Positions 1 to 9,493 of a DNA stretch of 64,000 bases are shown piece by piece. The notes under the pieces are model-generated. The model saw only the letters and a list, made by a program, of their open reading frames with translations. It did no database searches and had not been told where the DNA came from. The translations under genes were made by a program, and so were the position numbers. Every line of letters begins with the position of its first letter. The first letter of the stretch is position 1. Source of the stretch: CAWJAP01 sp963834365 (GTDB lineage: Bacteria; Acidobacteriota; Vicinamibacteria; Vicinamibacterales; Vicinamibacteraceae); assembly GCA_963834365.1 (NCBI GenBank), contig CAWIBS010000026.1, forward strand, positions 4,162 through 68,161, given 5' to 3'.

Positions 1-284
1 CGAAACCGGCTCGTATCGTCGACGGTTCCCGATAGCACGAACTCGCCCGCGGCGTTGGTGGTGGTGGACGCACCAGCCTGCGGCCCGTCGAGCAGTTCCA
101 CACGCGCGCCCGCGATCGGCCTGAATGCGCTGTCGCTCACCGTGCCCTTGATCAGCTCGCTACTGTTGACCGTCGCTACAGGCTGGCCGGCCGTCGGGCG
201 CGTCGGAGAACCTGAATCGGCGCAGCCGGCCAGACACGCCGCGAACATCGTGACGAGCCACCGGGTGCACATTCTGATCGCCAT
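1..284 (-). CDS. Lipoprotein with carboxypeptidase-regulatory-like (Ig-fold) domain, 3' end outside window
   Basis: The minus-strand frame from ATG 284 gives MAIRMCTRWLVTMFAACLAG followed by Cys. This is a short charged n-region, a hydrophobic core and a canonical LAGC lipobox, so a lipoprotein is expected. GGAGGA sits about 8 bases before the ATG. After a Pro/Thr linker the chain reads GTVSDSAFRPIAGARVELL and then GEFVLSG, the pattern of CarboxypepD_reg-like beta-sandwich domains. The frame stays open to position 1, so the C-terminal part is missing and its function cannot be assigned. It lies downstream of the TonB receptor on the same strand, which suggests an envelope role. Confidence 0.75.
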   Translation of the reverse strand, partial: MAIRMCTRWLVTMFAACLAGCADSGSPTRPTAGQPVATVNSSELIKGTVSDSAFRPIAGARVELLDGPQAGASTTTNAAGEFVLSGTVDDTSRF

Positions 285-376
285 CTACGCTCCTCCAATT
301 GAGGAAGCGGGAAAGGACCGCGGTTCCTTGAAGAGGAGGAGAAATGAGGGAGGAAGGAGGAAGGAGGAAGGGGCGG

Positions 377-3196
377 TCAGCGGCCGAGGTACAGCCTCGC
401 GCCGAGCATCGCGCGTCGTGGGTCGACGAAGCTGGCTGGCAGACCGAAGGTCGGACTCGTCTGCGTCTCGGTCATGAGGATCTCGTTGGCCAGACTCTCC
501 TCGGCGGCCGTTCAGTAGGTTGAGCACGTCCAGCATCAGGTCGAGGCGTCCGAGACGTCCCAGGGGGATCGGCCTGGAGAGACGTAATCCAGCAGGGTCT
601 GCGACGAGAGCCGGCGCGAGCCGCGAGACTCGAGGAGGATGCGCCGCTCCCCCTGCCGCTGCAGGACGACTTGTGTTGCGGCTGCCCAGGGCTTGCCGCT
701 GACATGTTGCAGATTGGCGGCGAAGACCAAGCCCGTGCGCGGGACGTCGACACTGCTCATCACCCGGAACATGTGCGGCCGGTCGTTGGCCAGCCGGCCG
801 GTCGCGTTGGTGAGATCGTTGGGGTCGCGGCCGAAGACGATCGCGTTTGGAGGAGACACCGTGCTCACCTGCACGCCGGCCGCGCTCGTCCCACTGGAAG
901 CCTGCAGCCCATAGGTCTTCGAGAACGTGTAGGAGCCGAAGGCCTGCCAGCCGTTGGACCGCCGCTTCTCGACGGCCATGACGAGCCCGTCATACGTCAG
1001 GGAATACGCGTCCTGGTTCGTCAGCAGGAAGCGGCGGGCGGCCGGGTCGCTGACGAGCCGGAACACCGGAAGGATGCGGCCGTCCGGTAAGGACAACGTC
1101 CCTTCGACATACTCACCGGCCGCGTCAGTCCATCCGATGAAGTTGTCGCCGGCCTTGCGGACGTAGGCGATGGCCACCGCGAGCCGGTGGCCGAGTTCGC
1201 GATCGACGCCGACCGAGTACTCGTCGGTGCGCGGCGCGGACGTCTCTCGATCGAGCTGCAGGTTGACGCCGGGGTCGACCACGGAGACGAGGCGCGAGTA
1301 CTCGCCGGTCGCCGGAACATAGGCCATCGTCGTGGTCGCGGTCGCACCCGGGTGGAATTGCTCAAGTTCACCGGTCAGCACACCCTGGCTGAATCGGCCG
1401 TAGCTCGCACGCATCACCGTCCGGCCATCGGCGCTGAGCTTCAGCGTGGCGCCCAGACGCGGCGACACGATGTTCCACGTGTACAGCGTTCCGCGGCCGG
1501 CGATGACGTCATCGGTTTCGTTCCCTTGCGCATCGAGCGCATGCAAATCCTGACTGATGGCGCGACTGTGGTCGAACCGGACTCCGGCAGTGATCGTCAG
1601 CCGATTACCCACCGTGATCGCGTCGCTCGCAAACGCCGACGCCGTCACCGCCGCACCGCCGACCCGGGCGGGATCGCTCGACACGGATTGGAACGGCGCG
1701 CCGGCGTTGTCGACGTACCTCACACCGGTCGGAATGGCGTTGAGCGCGTCGTGCTCGCCCCGCTCGACCTGCACACCTACTTTCCACTGATGATCCGCGC
1801 CCAGGAGCGCGGGCCGGTAGTGCGTGACGGTTCCCTTGGCCGTCGTGCGCACGATCGTTGCGGATCCAATCCGCGGCGGACCGACGCTCGTCACGCCGGT
1901 CACGCGGTCGAACCGGCTCGAGACCGTCGCGTCCCCGACGCTCGGCGTGTCGTCCCGGGCGTGCACGAATCGACCGACGCGGAGATCCCACAGCGTATTC
2001 GCCGACATCGTGTGCGTGACATTGCCGAACGTCATGGCCGGCACCGAGATGTGGGTGCGGGTGATCGCTTCGAACGGGGTCACGATCGTGGGTGAAGCGG
2101 ACGTATCCCCGATCTCGTCGTGAAAGCTCTGAACCAGCTGCCAGTCGGGCGCCAGACGCCACGTGAGCTTCGCGAGGACCTTCGACATCTCGTAGGTCCT
2201 CGGGTACGAGGGATCGGTACCCGGCTGACTGTCCTCGTCGCGCGCGTACTGGTAGCCGGCGAAGAACCACAGGCGATCGCGAATCGCCGGACCCCCGACA
2301 TTCGTCGTGACGTCGTGGTACGTCGCGCGTTCGTAGCCGCTCTGCTGACCGGCGGATCCCAGATAGGGGAGGGTGACGGGCTGGCTCGTCAGGCCGGCCG
2401 TCTGCCCGTAGTACGACACGTCGCCGAGAAACCGCTCGCTTCCCTGCCGCGTGACGACGTTGACGACTGCCCCCTGCATGTTGCCGAACTCGGCTGACGC
2501 CCCGACGGACTGAACCTGCACTTCCTGAATGAAGTCCACGCCCGGTTCCGATCGGGGGACGCCGTTGCACGGACAGGTGGTGTTCGTGCCGTCGATGAGG
2601 AACTGGTTCTCGTTGGCGCCCGACCCGAATGCGGAAATGGTGGTCGTGGTCCCGCTCGACGGCGAGGTCGCCGAGATCCCGGGCGCCGCCCTGAGGAAGT
2701 CGAACATGCTGGTCCGCCGCGTCGGAATGGTACCGACGTCCTCGGGGCCGAAGCGCGTGCCGAATCCCGGGTCCCTGGCTTCGATGCGGGAGCCCATCCC
2801 CTCGACCACGACCGATTCCGCGGGGCCCGTCACCTTCAGGACGACTGTCCTCTCGATAGTGGCGCCCGCTCCGATCCGGATGTCCCGTTCGTGAAGGGGC
2901 ATGAAGCCCTGGAGCTCGATGTCGAGCGCATAGGAGCCTGGGGGCAGAGACGGGAAGCGCAAGTGTCCGCGGTCGCTGGTCAGGAGCGCCGCCCGGCCGC
3001 CAATCAGAGCCGGCGAACTGATCGTGACCCGCGCGCCCGCCAGCACACCGCCCTGTTCGTCCTTGACGGTGCCGATGATCGACCCTGTCAGATCTTGCGC
3101 AACGACGATGCAGGGCACGAGGGCGACGACCGCCGCCAGCAGCATCACCCGTGACGTCATGCGAGCGGTGGAAAGCCCTGGTTGCCTGATGCACAT
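377..3196 (-). CDS. TonB-dependent receptor, Oar-like, with N-terminal carboxypeptidase-regulatory domain (two apparent frameshifts)
   Basis: An outer-membrane receptor of the acidobacterial Oar/TonB type, about 940 residues. A signal peptide ends near VPCIVVAQ. Residues ~37-115 are a CarboxypepD_reg domain (GSIIGTVKDEQGGVLAGARV, SLPPGSYALDIELQGF). A plug domain follows (TSMFDFLRAAPGISA, FLIDGTNTTCPCNGVP), then a long barrel. The uninterrupted frame ends at 536 in an unconserved tail. A one-base shift near 585 restores RLSRPIPLGRLGRLDLMLDV, and a second near 510 restores EESLANEIL and a C-terminus GARLYLGR with TGA at 377-379. That ending is normal for the family, so the breaks look like sequencing indels. 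Start 3196 is preceded by GAGG; ATG 3160 is an alternative. The transported substrate is unknown. Confidence 0.88.
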
Positions 3197-3266
3197 GGGA
3201 ACCTCGAGTCTACGCCTCGGCGCCCACCTTTGCGGGCTCTCTTATCACCACAATCGAACGCTGGGT

Positions 3267-3962
3267 TCATTGCCGTGTCGCGGCCCATCTTGTGGCTGGG
3301 CAGTCTCCCGTGTTGATCGTGCCCACGGCGCTCGCGGCCGACACGATCCTGCCGGAGAGCGTGACGTCTTCGCCCACCAATGAGAACTCTCCGTCGTTCA
3401 CCAGGGGCGGCGGCGACAATGCGAGCGCAGTCGAAGAACCGCACGAGACGCTGATCAGCGTGTTGCCCTGGATGGTGAACCGGAGGTCCATGTCCGCGTG
3501 GTAGCTCCTGGCTCGCTCCGCGTCGGGGTGGGCCAGCGCCTGCCCCGCCCACGTGCCATTGAAGTCGAAGGAGTGGGGCGGTGCGTATGTGTACCCACCA
3601 ACCAGCGCGACCGCCTGACTGCCCGGATTGGTGACGACAACGTCCACGGCGCCTGCGCCATGGGACTGGGTCGTGAACTGTATGGCCGTACTACCCTCGA
3701 CCGACGCCGGCCTCGGCTCGCCATCGAGGGTCACGGTGGCGCCTGTGTGAAATCCGCGTCCAGTGATTCTCACCGCTGTGCCGCCGCCCGTTGATCCTGC
3801 AGTCGGCGCGACCGCGGTGATCGACGGTGCGGCAACAGTTGGCGCCGTGGGTGTCGTCGGTGCCGATGACCCTGCCGGTGAGGTCCCGGTGCAGGCAAGG
3901 TTCACTCCAACGACGGCCACAAGGCTGGCTTCGAGAGTGCGTTTAGCGAAGCGGATGAACAC
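3267..3962 (-). CDS. Exported IPT/TIG-domain protein
   Basis: 231 residues from a GTG at 3962. The N-terminus has a hydrophobic segment ending VGVNLAC, a near-lipobox, followed by a Ser/Pro/Thr-rich linker to about residue 45. Residues ~48-125 form an IPT/TIG immunoglobulin-like domain: ITAVAPTAGSTGGGTAVRIT, GRGFHTGATVTLDG, VVVTNPGSQA. The C-terminal ~100 residues (FDFNGTWAGQALAHPDAERA onward) resemble a small beta-rich lipocalin-like fold, but I cannot name a family. It lies 70 bases downstream of the TonB receptor start on the same strand. Role unknown; cell-surface location is inferred from the signal and TIG fold. Confidence 0.7.
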   Translation of the reverse strand: MFIRFAKRTLEASLVAVVGVNLACTGTSPAGSSAPTTPTAPTVAAPSITAVAPTAGSTGGGTAVRITGRGFHTGATVTLDGEPRPASVEGSTAIQFTTQSHGAGAVDVVVTNPGSQAVALVGGYTYAPPHSFDFNGTWAGQALAHPDAERARSYHADMDLRFTIQGNTLISVSCGSSTALALSPPPLVNDGEFSLVGEDVTLSGRIVSAASAVGTINTGDCPATRWAATRQ

Positions 3963-4061
3963 AGGCTGGCCCCCTGCCTATGGAAGCGGGAACCAGCCAC
4001 GAAAACTTGAACACGGCGAAGGCCGACTCGCAGGACCGTGGCGCCTGCGGCGGTCCGTGGT

Positions 4062-4451
4062 TCACCGGGCGGGGAGGCCCAGCCCGCCGATCGGGACGGT
4101 TTCCACGCGGTCGCCGAAGCCGGCGATCATCGGCTTGCCCTTCGCGATCGCGGCCCGCACCGCCGGCAGCGAGAGCGATGCCTGGTGGCTCTCGCGGGAG
4201 TCCCAGACTTCCGTGATCCACAGCGCGTTCGCGTCGGCGGGATCCTTCGCGACGATGTAGCTGAGGCACCCGGGCATCGCCGCCGTGCCCTGGAGCAGCA
4301 CATCGGCGAACGCGTCGCGCATGCCGTCAACGGTCGTCACCTTCCCGATCAACCCGTACATCGTCCGCCCTCCCTCGATCGAGATCGCGGCGCCGAACGC
4401 CGCGGTCACGGTGACTCCCGCGAGAAACCGCCGCCGGCTGACTGGCTTCAC
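4062..4451 (-). CDS. Tat-exported antibiotic biosynthesis monooxygenase (ABM)-family protein
   Basis: A GTG at 4451 preceded by GGAGGG fits best, giving about 129 residues. The N-terminus VKPVSRRRFLAGVTVTAAFG is a twin-arginine signal. The rest is one ABM (YgiN-like) ferredoxin-fold domain: MYGLIGKVTTVDGMRDAFAD, GCLSYIVAKDPADANALWIT, EVWDSRESHQASL. ABM proteins are small dimeric cofactor-free monooxygenases acting on quinol-like substrates, or heme-degrading relatives; the substrate cannot be told here. The reading frame extends further upstream to 4595, but that part overlaps the divergent promoter region and looks non-coding. Divergent from the 2-hydroxyacid dehydrogenase. Confidence 0.75.
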   Translation of the reverse strand: MKPVSRRRFLAGVTVTAAFGAAISIEGGRTMYGLIGKVTTVDGMRDAFADVLLQGTAAMPGCLSYIVAKDPADANALWITEVWDSRESHQASLSLPAVRAAIAKGKPMIAGFGDRVETVPIGGLGLPAR

Positions 4452-4635
4452 CGTGTCCCTCCGCCGATCGCGGCATCCTCGCCGATCGGCGGGGCAGTAT
4501 AGCGCGCTCGACGGGGCGGCCTCGGGCGCCCACCGCTTGGAAAACGAGACGACCGCGGCAATCAAGAACTGTCGCGGCTCGCCGGCGCGCGACACCCGTT
4601 CGAGCCTCGCCGCCGGTCATGTTATGGTCCCCGGC

Positions 4636-5740
4636 ATGCTCGACACGCCGTTCTCACGACGCGACTTCCTGGCCAGCAGTGCGGTGCTCGCGGCAGCGCA
4701 TGAGCTTCCCGCCCAGGTGCACGATCCGGCGGTAGCCGCCGCGCCCGCGCGGCCGGAGCCGCGCGCCGCGGGCGGACCGCTGCGCATTCTGGCGCGGACT
4801 GCGTTCGAACCCGACGAGCTGCGGACGATCGAGGGCGCGGCGCCGAACGTGGCCGTGACCCTGGCGAGGACTCCCGCCGAGATCCGCGAGCATCTCCCGC
4901 ACGCCGAAGTCGTCTACGGCACGCTGTCCGCGGACGATCTGCCGCTTGCGGCGCGCGTGAAGTGGCTCCAGGCGTCATCGGCGGGCGTCGAGAGCCTTGC
5001 TCCCGAGCTCGTGGCCAGCGGCATCGTCATCACCAACATGGCCCGCGTGTTCGCGCCAGCGATCTCGGAGACGGCCATGGGCCTGCTCTTGTGCCTCACG
5101 CGCGGCATCACGACGTACTACATGCCGCAGTTCGCCAGGCGCCAGATGAAGCCCGTCGGCACGGTGAAATCGGCCGACCACGTCGAGCTGGCCGGCAAGA
5201 CCATGGGCATCGTCGGCCTGGGAGGCATCGGCAGCGCCGTCGCGCGCCGGGCGCACCATGGATTCGACATGCGGATTGTCGCCACCGACGCCCGGCCGCT
5301 GCCGAGACCCGAGTACGTCGCCGAGCTGCGCGACCCGTCGTGGTTCGTGGCGATGGTGCCGCAGGTGGACGTGCTCGTGGCCGCCGCGCCGCAGACCCCG
5401 CTCACCGTGCGCATGTTCGACGAGCCCGTCTTCCGCGCGATGAAGCGCACGGCCTACTTCCTCGCGCTGTCGCGCGGGCCCTCTGTTCGACGACGTGGCG
5501 CTCGTGCGCGCGCTGAAAGAAGGCTGGATTGCCGGTGCGGGACTGGACGTGTTCCCGCAGGAGCCCCCGCCGGCCGCGCATCCGATCTTCGACTGCCCCA
5601 ACGTCGTCATGACGGCGCACACGTCCGGCTGGAGCCAGGATCGCCAGGTGCGGCTGGTGGCGTTGTTCGCCGAGAACGTCCGGCGTTATGCGATCGGCGC
5701 TCCACTGCTGAACGTCGTCGACAAGAAGGCCGGATACTGA
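4636..5740 (+). CDS. Tat-exported D-isomer-specific 2-hydroxyacid dehydrogenase (one apparent frameshift)
   Basis: About 367 residues. The start MLDTPFSRRDFLASSAVLAA is a twin-arginine signal, unusual for this NAD(P)H enzyme family. The Rossmann domain is clear (GKTMGIVGLGGIGSAVARRA). The catalytic Arg lies in LSRG, the Glu in FPQEPPPAAHP, and the His in MTAHTSGW. The frame is broken near 5,480-5,490: the plus-strand frame changes from LALSRGPSV to PLFDDVALVRALKEGWIAGA and ends with TGA at 5738-5740. One missing or extra base in the run of C/G explains it. ATG 4624 is an alternative start. Substrate not predictable; reduction of a 2-keto acid or the reverse is the family reaction. Confidence 0.82.
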
Positions 5741-5792
5741 GCGGACGGTCGCGTTCGACTCGGACCCAACTCGTCTGACGTATGCTTGGCGC

Positions 5793-6425
5793 ATGCCGCA
5801 GCGGGCCAGCCTCCCGACCGCCGTCGAGGATCGCTTCTGGCAAAACCTGCAGAACGCCGAGAGGTTCTTCATGGGCGAAGCCCGAGTCCAGCAGGCGCTC
5901 GACAAGCTGGTGCGGCTCCTGGACGCCCAAGGCATCCCGTACGCCATCGTCGGAGCCATGGCGCTCAATGAGTTCGGCTATCAGCGCGTGACCGTCGATG
6001 TCGACGTCCTGTTGACGCCCGAAGGACTTGCCGCCTTCAAGTCAGTTCATCTCGGACACGGCTACGTCGAGAAGTTTCCCGGCAGCCGCGGACTGCGCGA
6101 TCCTGAGCACGGCGTCGATATCGACGTGGTGCTCACCGGGATGTATCCCGGAGACGGCCGGCCGAAGCCGGTTGCGTTCCCCGATCCCGCGACCGCCGCG
6201 GCGCGCGGCGCGCGCCTCGCGCTCCTGCCTCTGTCGATGCTCATCGAGCTGAAGCTGGCCTCGGGCATGACCGCGCCGCATCGCCTGAAGGATCTCGCCG
6301 ACGTCCTCGAACTGATTCGCGTGCTGAAGCTGCCGGCGGAGCGTGCGGCCGACCTCGATCCCTACGTCCGGGAGAAGTACCTCGAGCTCTGGCACGCGGC
6401 GCAGGTAGACGATCCGGAAGCCTGA
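5793..6425 (+). CDS. Nucleotidyltransferase-superfamily (AbiEii/MNT-like) protein
   Basis: 210 residues. The central part shows a minimal nucleotidyltransferase fold: YAIVGAMALNEFGYQRVTVD with V-D-V-D as the paired acidic residues, and GVDIDVVLTG supplying the third. The usual Gly-Ser pair after the first strand is G-A here, so activity is uncertain. The C-terminal half has the helix LLPLSMLIELKLASGMTAPH followed by RLKDLADVLELI, typical of AbiEii-like or hypothetical nucleotidyltransferases. No antitoxin-like gene is adjacent, so a toxin-antitoxin role is not supported. It stands 52 bases after the dehydrogenase on the same strand. Confidence 0.7.
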   Translation: MPQRASLPTAVEDRFWQNLQNAERFFMGEARVQQALDKLVRLLDAQGIPYAIVGAMALNEFGYQRVTVDVDVLLTPEGLAAFKSVHLGHGYVEKFPGSRGLRDPEHGVDIDVVLTGMYPGDGRPKPVAFPDPATAAARGARLALLPLSMLIELKLASGMTAPHRLKDLADVLELIRVLKLPAERAADLDPYVREKYLELWHAAQVDDPEA

Positions 6426-6501
6426 CGCGCCTCTTTTCGACTGCCGTCCTTCTTCCCGTGGCCGACGCGCTCGATCGGATCCGGTTTCCCAGGATGAGCC
6501 C

Positions 6502-7806
6502 ATGCTGCTTCTCATGATCCGACTCCCGCTCGCGCTGCTCGTCGTCTTTTTCGTCGTTTCGCCAGCCCGTGCCCAGCCGCGATACCAGATCGTGCTCAAG
6601 GGCGGACATGTCATCGATCCTCGCAACCAGGTCGATGCGGTCATGGACGTCGCCGTGGCCGACGGGAAGATCGCGGCCGTACGCCCGGACATCAATCCGG
6701 CCGACGGGCGCACGATCGTCGATGTCAGCGGGCTGTACGTCACCCCCGGGCTGATCGACATCCACGTGCACGTCTTCGCCACCACCGGCATGAAGGACGC
6801 CTGGGCCGGCGACAACAGCGTGCTGCCCGACGGGTTCAGCTTCCGATCGGGCGTGACGACGATGGTGGACGCCGGAAGCTCGGGGTGGCGCAACTTCGAG
6901 GATTTCCGCAATCGCGTCATCGATCGCGCGCGCACGCGCGTCTTCGCGATGTTGAACATCGTCGGCCTCGGCATGATGACCGACGTCCCCGAGCAGAACG
7001 TCCACGACATGGATGCGAAGGCCACGGCGGACATGGCGTTGAAGCATCGCGACGTGGTCGTGGGCATCAAGTCGGCGCATTATCAGGGGCCGGAATGGGC
7101 GTCCGTCGATCGCGCGGTCGAAGCCGGCACGACCGCCAAGCTGCCGGTCATGGTGGACTTCGGCTACTTCCGGACCGAGCGGCCGTACTACGAGCTGGTC
7201 ACGGAGCGGCTGCGGCCGGGCGACATCAGCACGCACATGTTCCGCGGACCGGTGCCGTACGTCGACGAGAACGGCAAGCTGCTCGACTACCTGAAACAGG
7301 CCCGCGCGCGCGGCGTGCTGTTCGACGTCGGGCACGGCGGCGGCAGCTTCGTGTTCCGCAACGCGGTGCCCGCCGTCCAGCAGGGGTTCTATCCCGACAC
7401 CATCTCCACGGATCTCCATACCGGGAGCATGAACGGCGCGATGATGGACATGCTCACCACGATGTCGAAGCTGCTGGTCATGGGCGTCCCCCTCCAGGAT
7501 GTCATCCGGCAGTCCACGACGAATCCCGCCAAGGCGATCCAGCATCCTGAGCTCGGGCACCTCGGCGTCGGCGCCGACGCCGACATCGCGGTCCTGCGCG
7601 TCATGCAGGGGTCGTTCCGCTATGCCGACGCGTCCCGCGGCATCCTCGAAGGGGACCGGCGTCTGATCTGCGAGATGACGCTGAAGGGCGGAAGCGTCGT
7701 GTGGGATTGGAACGCCCGGATCGGGACCGACTACAGGAAGCTGTCCAAGGATTACGGGATCCGCCCGGTGGACACGATCATTCCGCCTCCCAGGCGTGAG
7801 GACTGA
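6502..7806 (+). CDS. Exported amidohydrolase/deacetylase-family metallohydrolase
   Basis: 434 residues. An N-terminal signal peptide (LLVVFFVVSPARAQ) is followed by an amidohydrolase fold. The first metal-binding motif is LIDIHVHVF; the carboxylated-Lys region is VVGIKSAHYQGP; later ligand regions are DISTHMF, FDVGHGGGSFVF and ISTDLHTGSM. The order matches the D-aminoacylase/dihydroorotase-like amidohydrolase/deacetylase group. The C-terminal composite beta domain (HLGVGADADIAVLRV) completes the fold. AGGATGAG lies just before the ATG. Probably hydrolyses a cyclic or acylated amide in the periplasm; substrate unknown. Confidence 0.85.
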   Translation: MLLLMIRLPLALLVVFFVVSPARAQPRYQIVLKGGHVIDPRNQVDAVMDVAVADGKIAAVRPDINPADGRTIVDVSGLYVTPGLIDIHVHVFATTGMKDAWAGDNSVLPDGFSFRSGVTTMVDAGSSGWRNFEDFRNRVIDRARTRVFAMLNIVGLGMMTDVPEQNVHDMDAKATADMALKHRDVVVGIKSAHYQGPEWASVDRAVEAGTTAKLPVMVDFGYFRTERPYYELVTERLRPGDISTHMFRGPVPYVDENGKLLDYLKQARARGVLFDVGHGGGSFVFRNAVPAVQQGFYPDTISTDLHTGSMNGAMMDMLTTMSKLLVMGVPLQDVIRQSTTNPAKAIQHPELGHLGVGADADIAVLRVMQGSFRYADASRGILEGDRRLICEMTLKGGSVVWDWNARIGTDYRKLSKDYGIRPVDTIIPPPRRED

Positions 7807-7929
7807 CCTTCGACTTCCTGCTTGACGGGCAAGCTCATCCGTCGCAATATTACGCCCACTCGATACTGAGCGGGGCCGACGGGTTTCATCCAGGCCCCGG
7901 ATTACCAACCCGCCGGTCAGGAGGTCTGA

Positions 7930-8592
7930 ATGAGACGTCTCACACTCGTCGCGATGGGTGTCTGCCTTGCCGGTTCGACCGGCCTGGCGCAGGATCCCCT
8001 GAAAGTCAACCCGAAGGTTTATCACGTCGTCGTGGACAACCCTCAGGTCCGCGTGCTTCACGTCATGGCTGCCGCGGGCGCGAAGACGGTCATGCACGAG
8101 CATCCTGACAACATTACGGTCCTGCTGACCGACGGCAAGATGACGTTCACCGACGCCGCCGGCAAGACCGAGACCGTGGACATGAAAGCGGGGCAGGCGT
8201 TGCCGTTCGGGCCCCAGAAGCACATGGGCGTCAACACGGGCACATCGGATCTCGAAGCCATTGTCGTCGAGCTGAAAGGCTCGGCGGCTCCGAAGGCGAC
8301 GCTCCCTGCATCGCGTCCGAACACGACCATGACGCCGCTCGCGCAGAGCGCCCGCGCCGACGCCTTCCGCATCACGGCCGACGCCGGGTTCAAGGAGGAG
8401 CCGGGCACGAAGCACGACTACGATCAGGTGGTCATCGCACTGGCGCCATCCACGTTCTCGATCGAGGTCGGCGGCAAGACCACGACGACGTGGAAGCGTG
8501 GCGACGCGGTGTTCATCGGCCGCGGTCAGCCGCACCAGGCGCAGAGCACGAGCGGCAAGCCTCAGGACTTCGTCATCGTCGCGATCAAATAG
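7930..8592 (+). CDS. Exported bicupin protein
   Basis: 220 residues with a short signal peptide (LVAMGVCLAGSTGLAQ). Two cupin barrels follow. The first, ~30-118, contains KTVMHEHPDNITVLLTDGKM and PFGPQKHMGVNTG, giving two His of a metal site. The second, ~130-215, contains EEPGTKHDYDQVVIAL and FIGRGQPHQAQS. A strong Shine-Dalgarno AGGAGG lies 7 bases before the ATG. It follows the amidohydrolase on the same strand but with a 120-base gap, so co-transcription is uncertain. No specific reaction can be assigned. Confidence 0.8.
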   Translation: MRRLTLVAMGVCLAGSTGLAQDPLKVNPKVYHVVVDNPQVRVLHVMAAAGAKTVMHEHPDNITVLLTDGKMTFTDAAGKTETVDMKAGQALPFGPQKHMGVNTGTSDLEAIVVELKGSAAPKATLPASRPNTTMTPLAQSARADAFRITADAGFKEEPGTKHDYDQVVIALAPSTFSIEVGGKTTTTWKRGDAVFIGRGQPHQAQSTSGKPQDFVIVAIK

Positions 8593-8601
8593 GCGCGGTA
8601 A

Positions 8602-8717
8602 GGGAGGAGGCGGGATCAACGGAGAAGGCTGAACGAGATAAAAATGCTTCTCTGTTCGTCTCCGTTGCTCCGTTCCTCCTGTGAATCCGTTCCCTCCGCC
8701 TCCTCCGCTATCTCCGA
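8602..8717. terminator. Bidirectional terminator-like inverted repeat
   Basis: Between the convergent cupin and DUF1080 genes. CAACGGAGA (8617-8625) pairs exactly with TCTCCGTTG (8659-8667). Inside, GAACGAGA pairs with TCTCTGTTC around an A/T-rich loop. Outside, the purine-rich left flank (GGGAGGAGGCGGGA) matches pyrimidine-rich words on the right (TCCCTCCGCCTCCTCC). It would form a long, partly redundant hairpin. Confidence 0.5.
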
Positions 8718-8719
8718 AG

Positions 8720-9493
8720 CTACCAACTCTTCAACCTGATGTTGCGGTATTCCACCTTCATCGGCGGGCCGACGTGCACCTGCACACCCAGCAGGCCGTC
8801 GGTCGGCCGGTTCGCCGTGTCGTCGTCCACCGTGACGCTCATCACGCGGCCGTTCAGCATGTGAACCAGGGTGTTGCCGCGGATGCTGAGGTGCACCGCA
8901 TTCCACTCGTCGGTTGCGGCGGCGGCGAGCTCCGCCGCCTCGCCGAGCGTGGCCAGGACAACGGGCGGCCGCGTGCCAACGATGCGGGTGATCTGGCCAC
9001 GGACCCCGACGAACAGCCGTCCTTTCTCCTCGTAGTTGTTGCCGACGTACCGCTTGCCGCCGTCCAGATCGAACTGGTAGCCGCGTAACGCGAACGTGTT
9101 CGCCGGCGTGACGGGATCCGGGACGCTCTCGCTGCGGTAGTTGATCCCGCTGTTGCCGCCCGGTGTGATCCGGTAGTCGAGCTTCAGCTCGAAGTCCCTG
9201 GGGCGCCCGCCGCGCCAGATGATGAACGTGTTGCTCTTCAGCACGGTCTCCGGCGTGATCTCGCCGACCAGCGCACCGTCTTCGACTCGCCAGTACTTCG
9301 GATCGCCTTCCCAGCCGTTCAGGCTCTTGCCATCGAAGATCGGGGTGAAGCCGGGTTCGTCGCCTTCGATCGCGGTCGGTCTGTCGCTTTGTTTCGGTAC
9401 GAAGGGCGTCGTCTGCTGCCGCTCCGCGCCACCGAGAACGCCGCACAGAAGGCAGCCAACGATGGTCGCCAACGTCACGCCGGCACGTCTCAC
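8720..9493 (-). CDS. Exported DUF1080 (3-keto-disaccharide hydrolase-like) protein
   Basis: 257 residues from GTG 9493, which has GGGAGG six bases upstream. A signal peptide (VTLATIVGCLLCGVLGGAER) precedes a single DUF1080 jelly-roll domain of the concanavalin/glucanase type: FTPIFDGKSLNGWEGDPKYW, GALVGEITPETVLKSNTFII, FELKLDYRITPGGNSGINYR, GYQFDLDGG, and KVEYRNIRLKSW at the end. Family members act on 3-keto-glycosides or bind sugars. The GTG overlaps the stop of the DUF5996 gene (GTGA), so the two are probably translationally coupled, an odd pairing of a cytoplasmic-looking and an exported protein. Confidence 0.85.
   Translation of the reverse strand: MRRAGVTLATIVGCLLCGVLGGAERQQTTPFVPKQSDRPTAIEGDEPGFTPIFDGKSLNGWEGDPKYWRVEDGALVGEITPETVLKSNTFIIWRGGRPRDFELKLDYRITPGGNSGINYRSESVPDPVTPANTFALRGYQFDLDGGKRYVGNNYEEKGRLFVGVRGQITRIVGTRPPVVLATLGEAAELAAAATDEWNAVHLSIRGNTLVHMLNGRVMSVTVDDDTANRPTDGLLGVQVHVGPPMKVEYRNIRLKSW

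Noticed and set aside
1605..3194. Minus-strand frame of about 530 codons beside the TonB receptor frame
   Set aside because: Same DNA read in another frame as the TonB receptor; Arg-rich without conserved domains.
5793..6425. Possible toxin of an AbiE-type toxin-antitoxin pair
   Set aside because: No adjacent antitoxin-like gene and the nucleotidyltransferase motif is atypical.
6241..8619. Long minus-strand open frame of about 790 codons
   Set aside because: It is antisense to the amidohydrolase and cupin genes and has no motif; GC-rich shadow.
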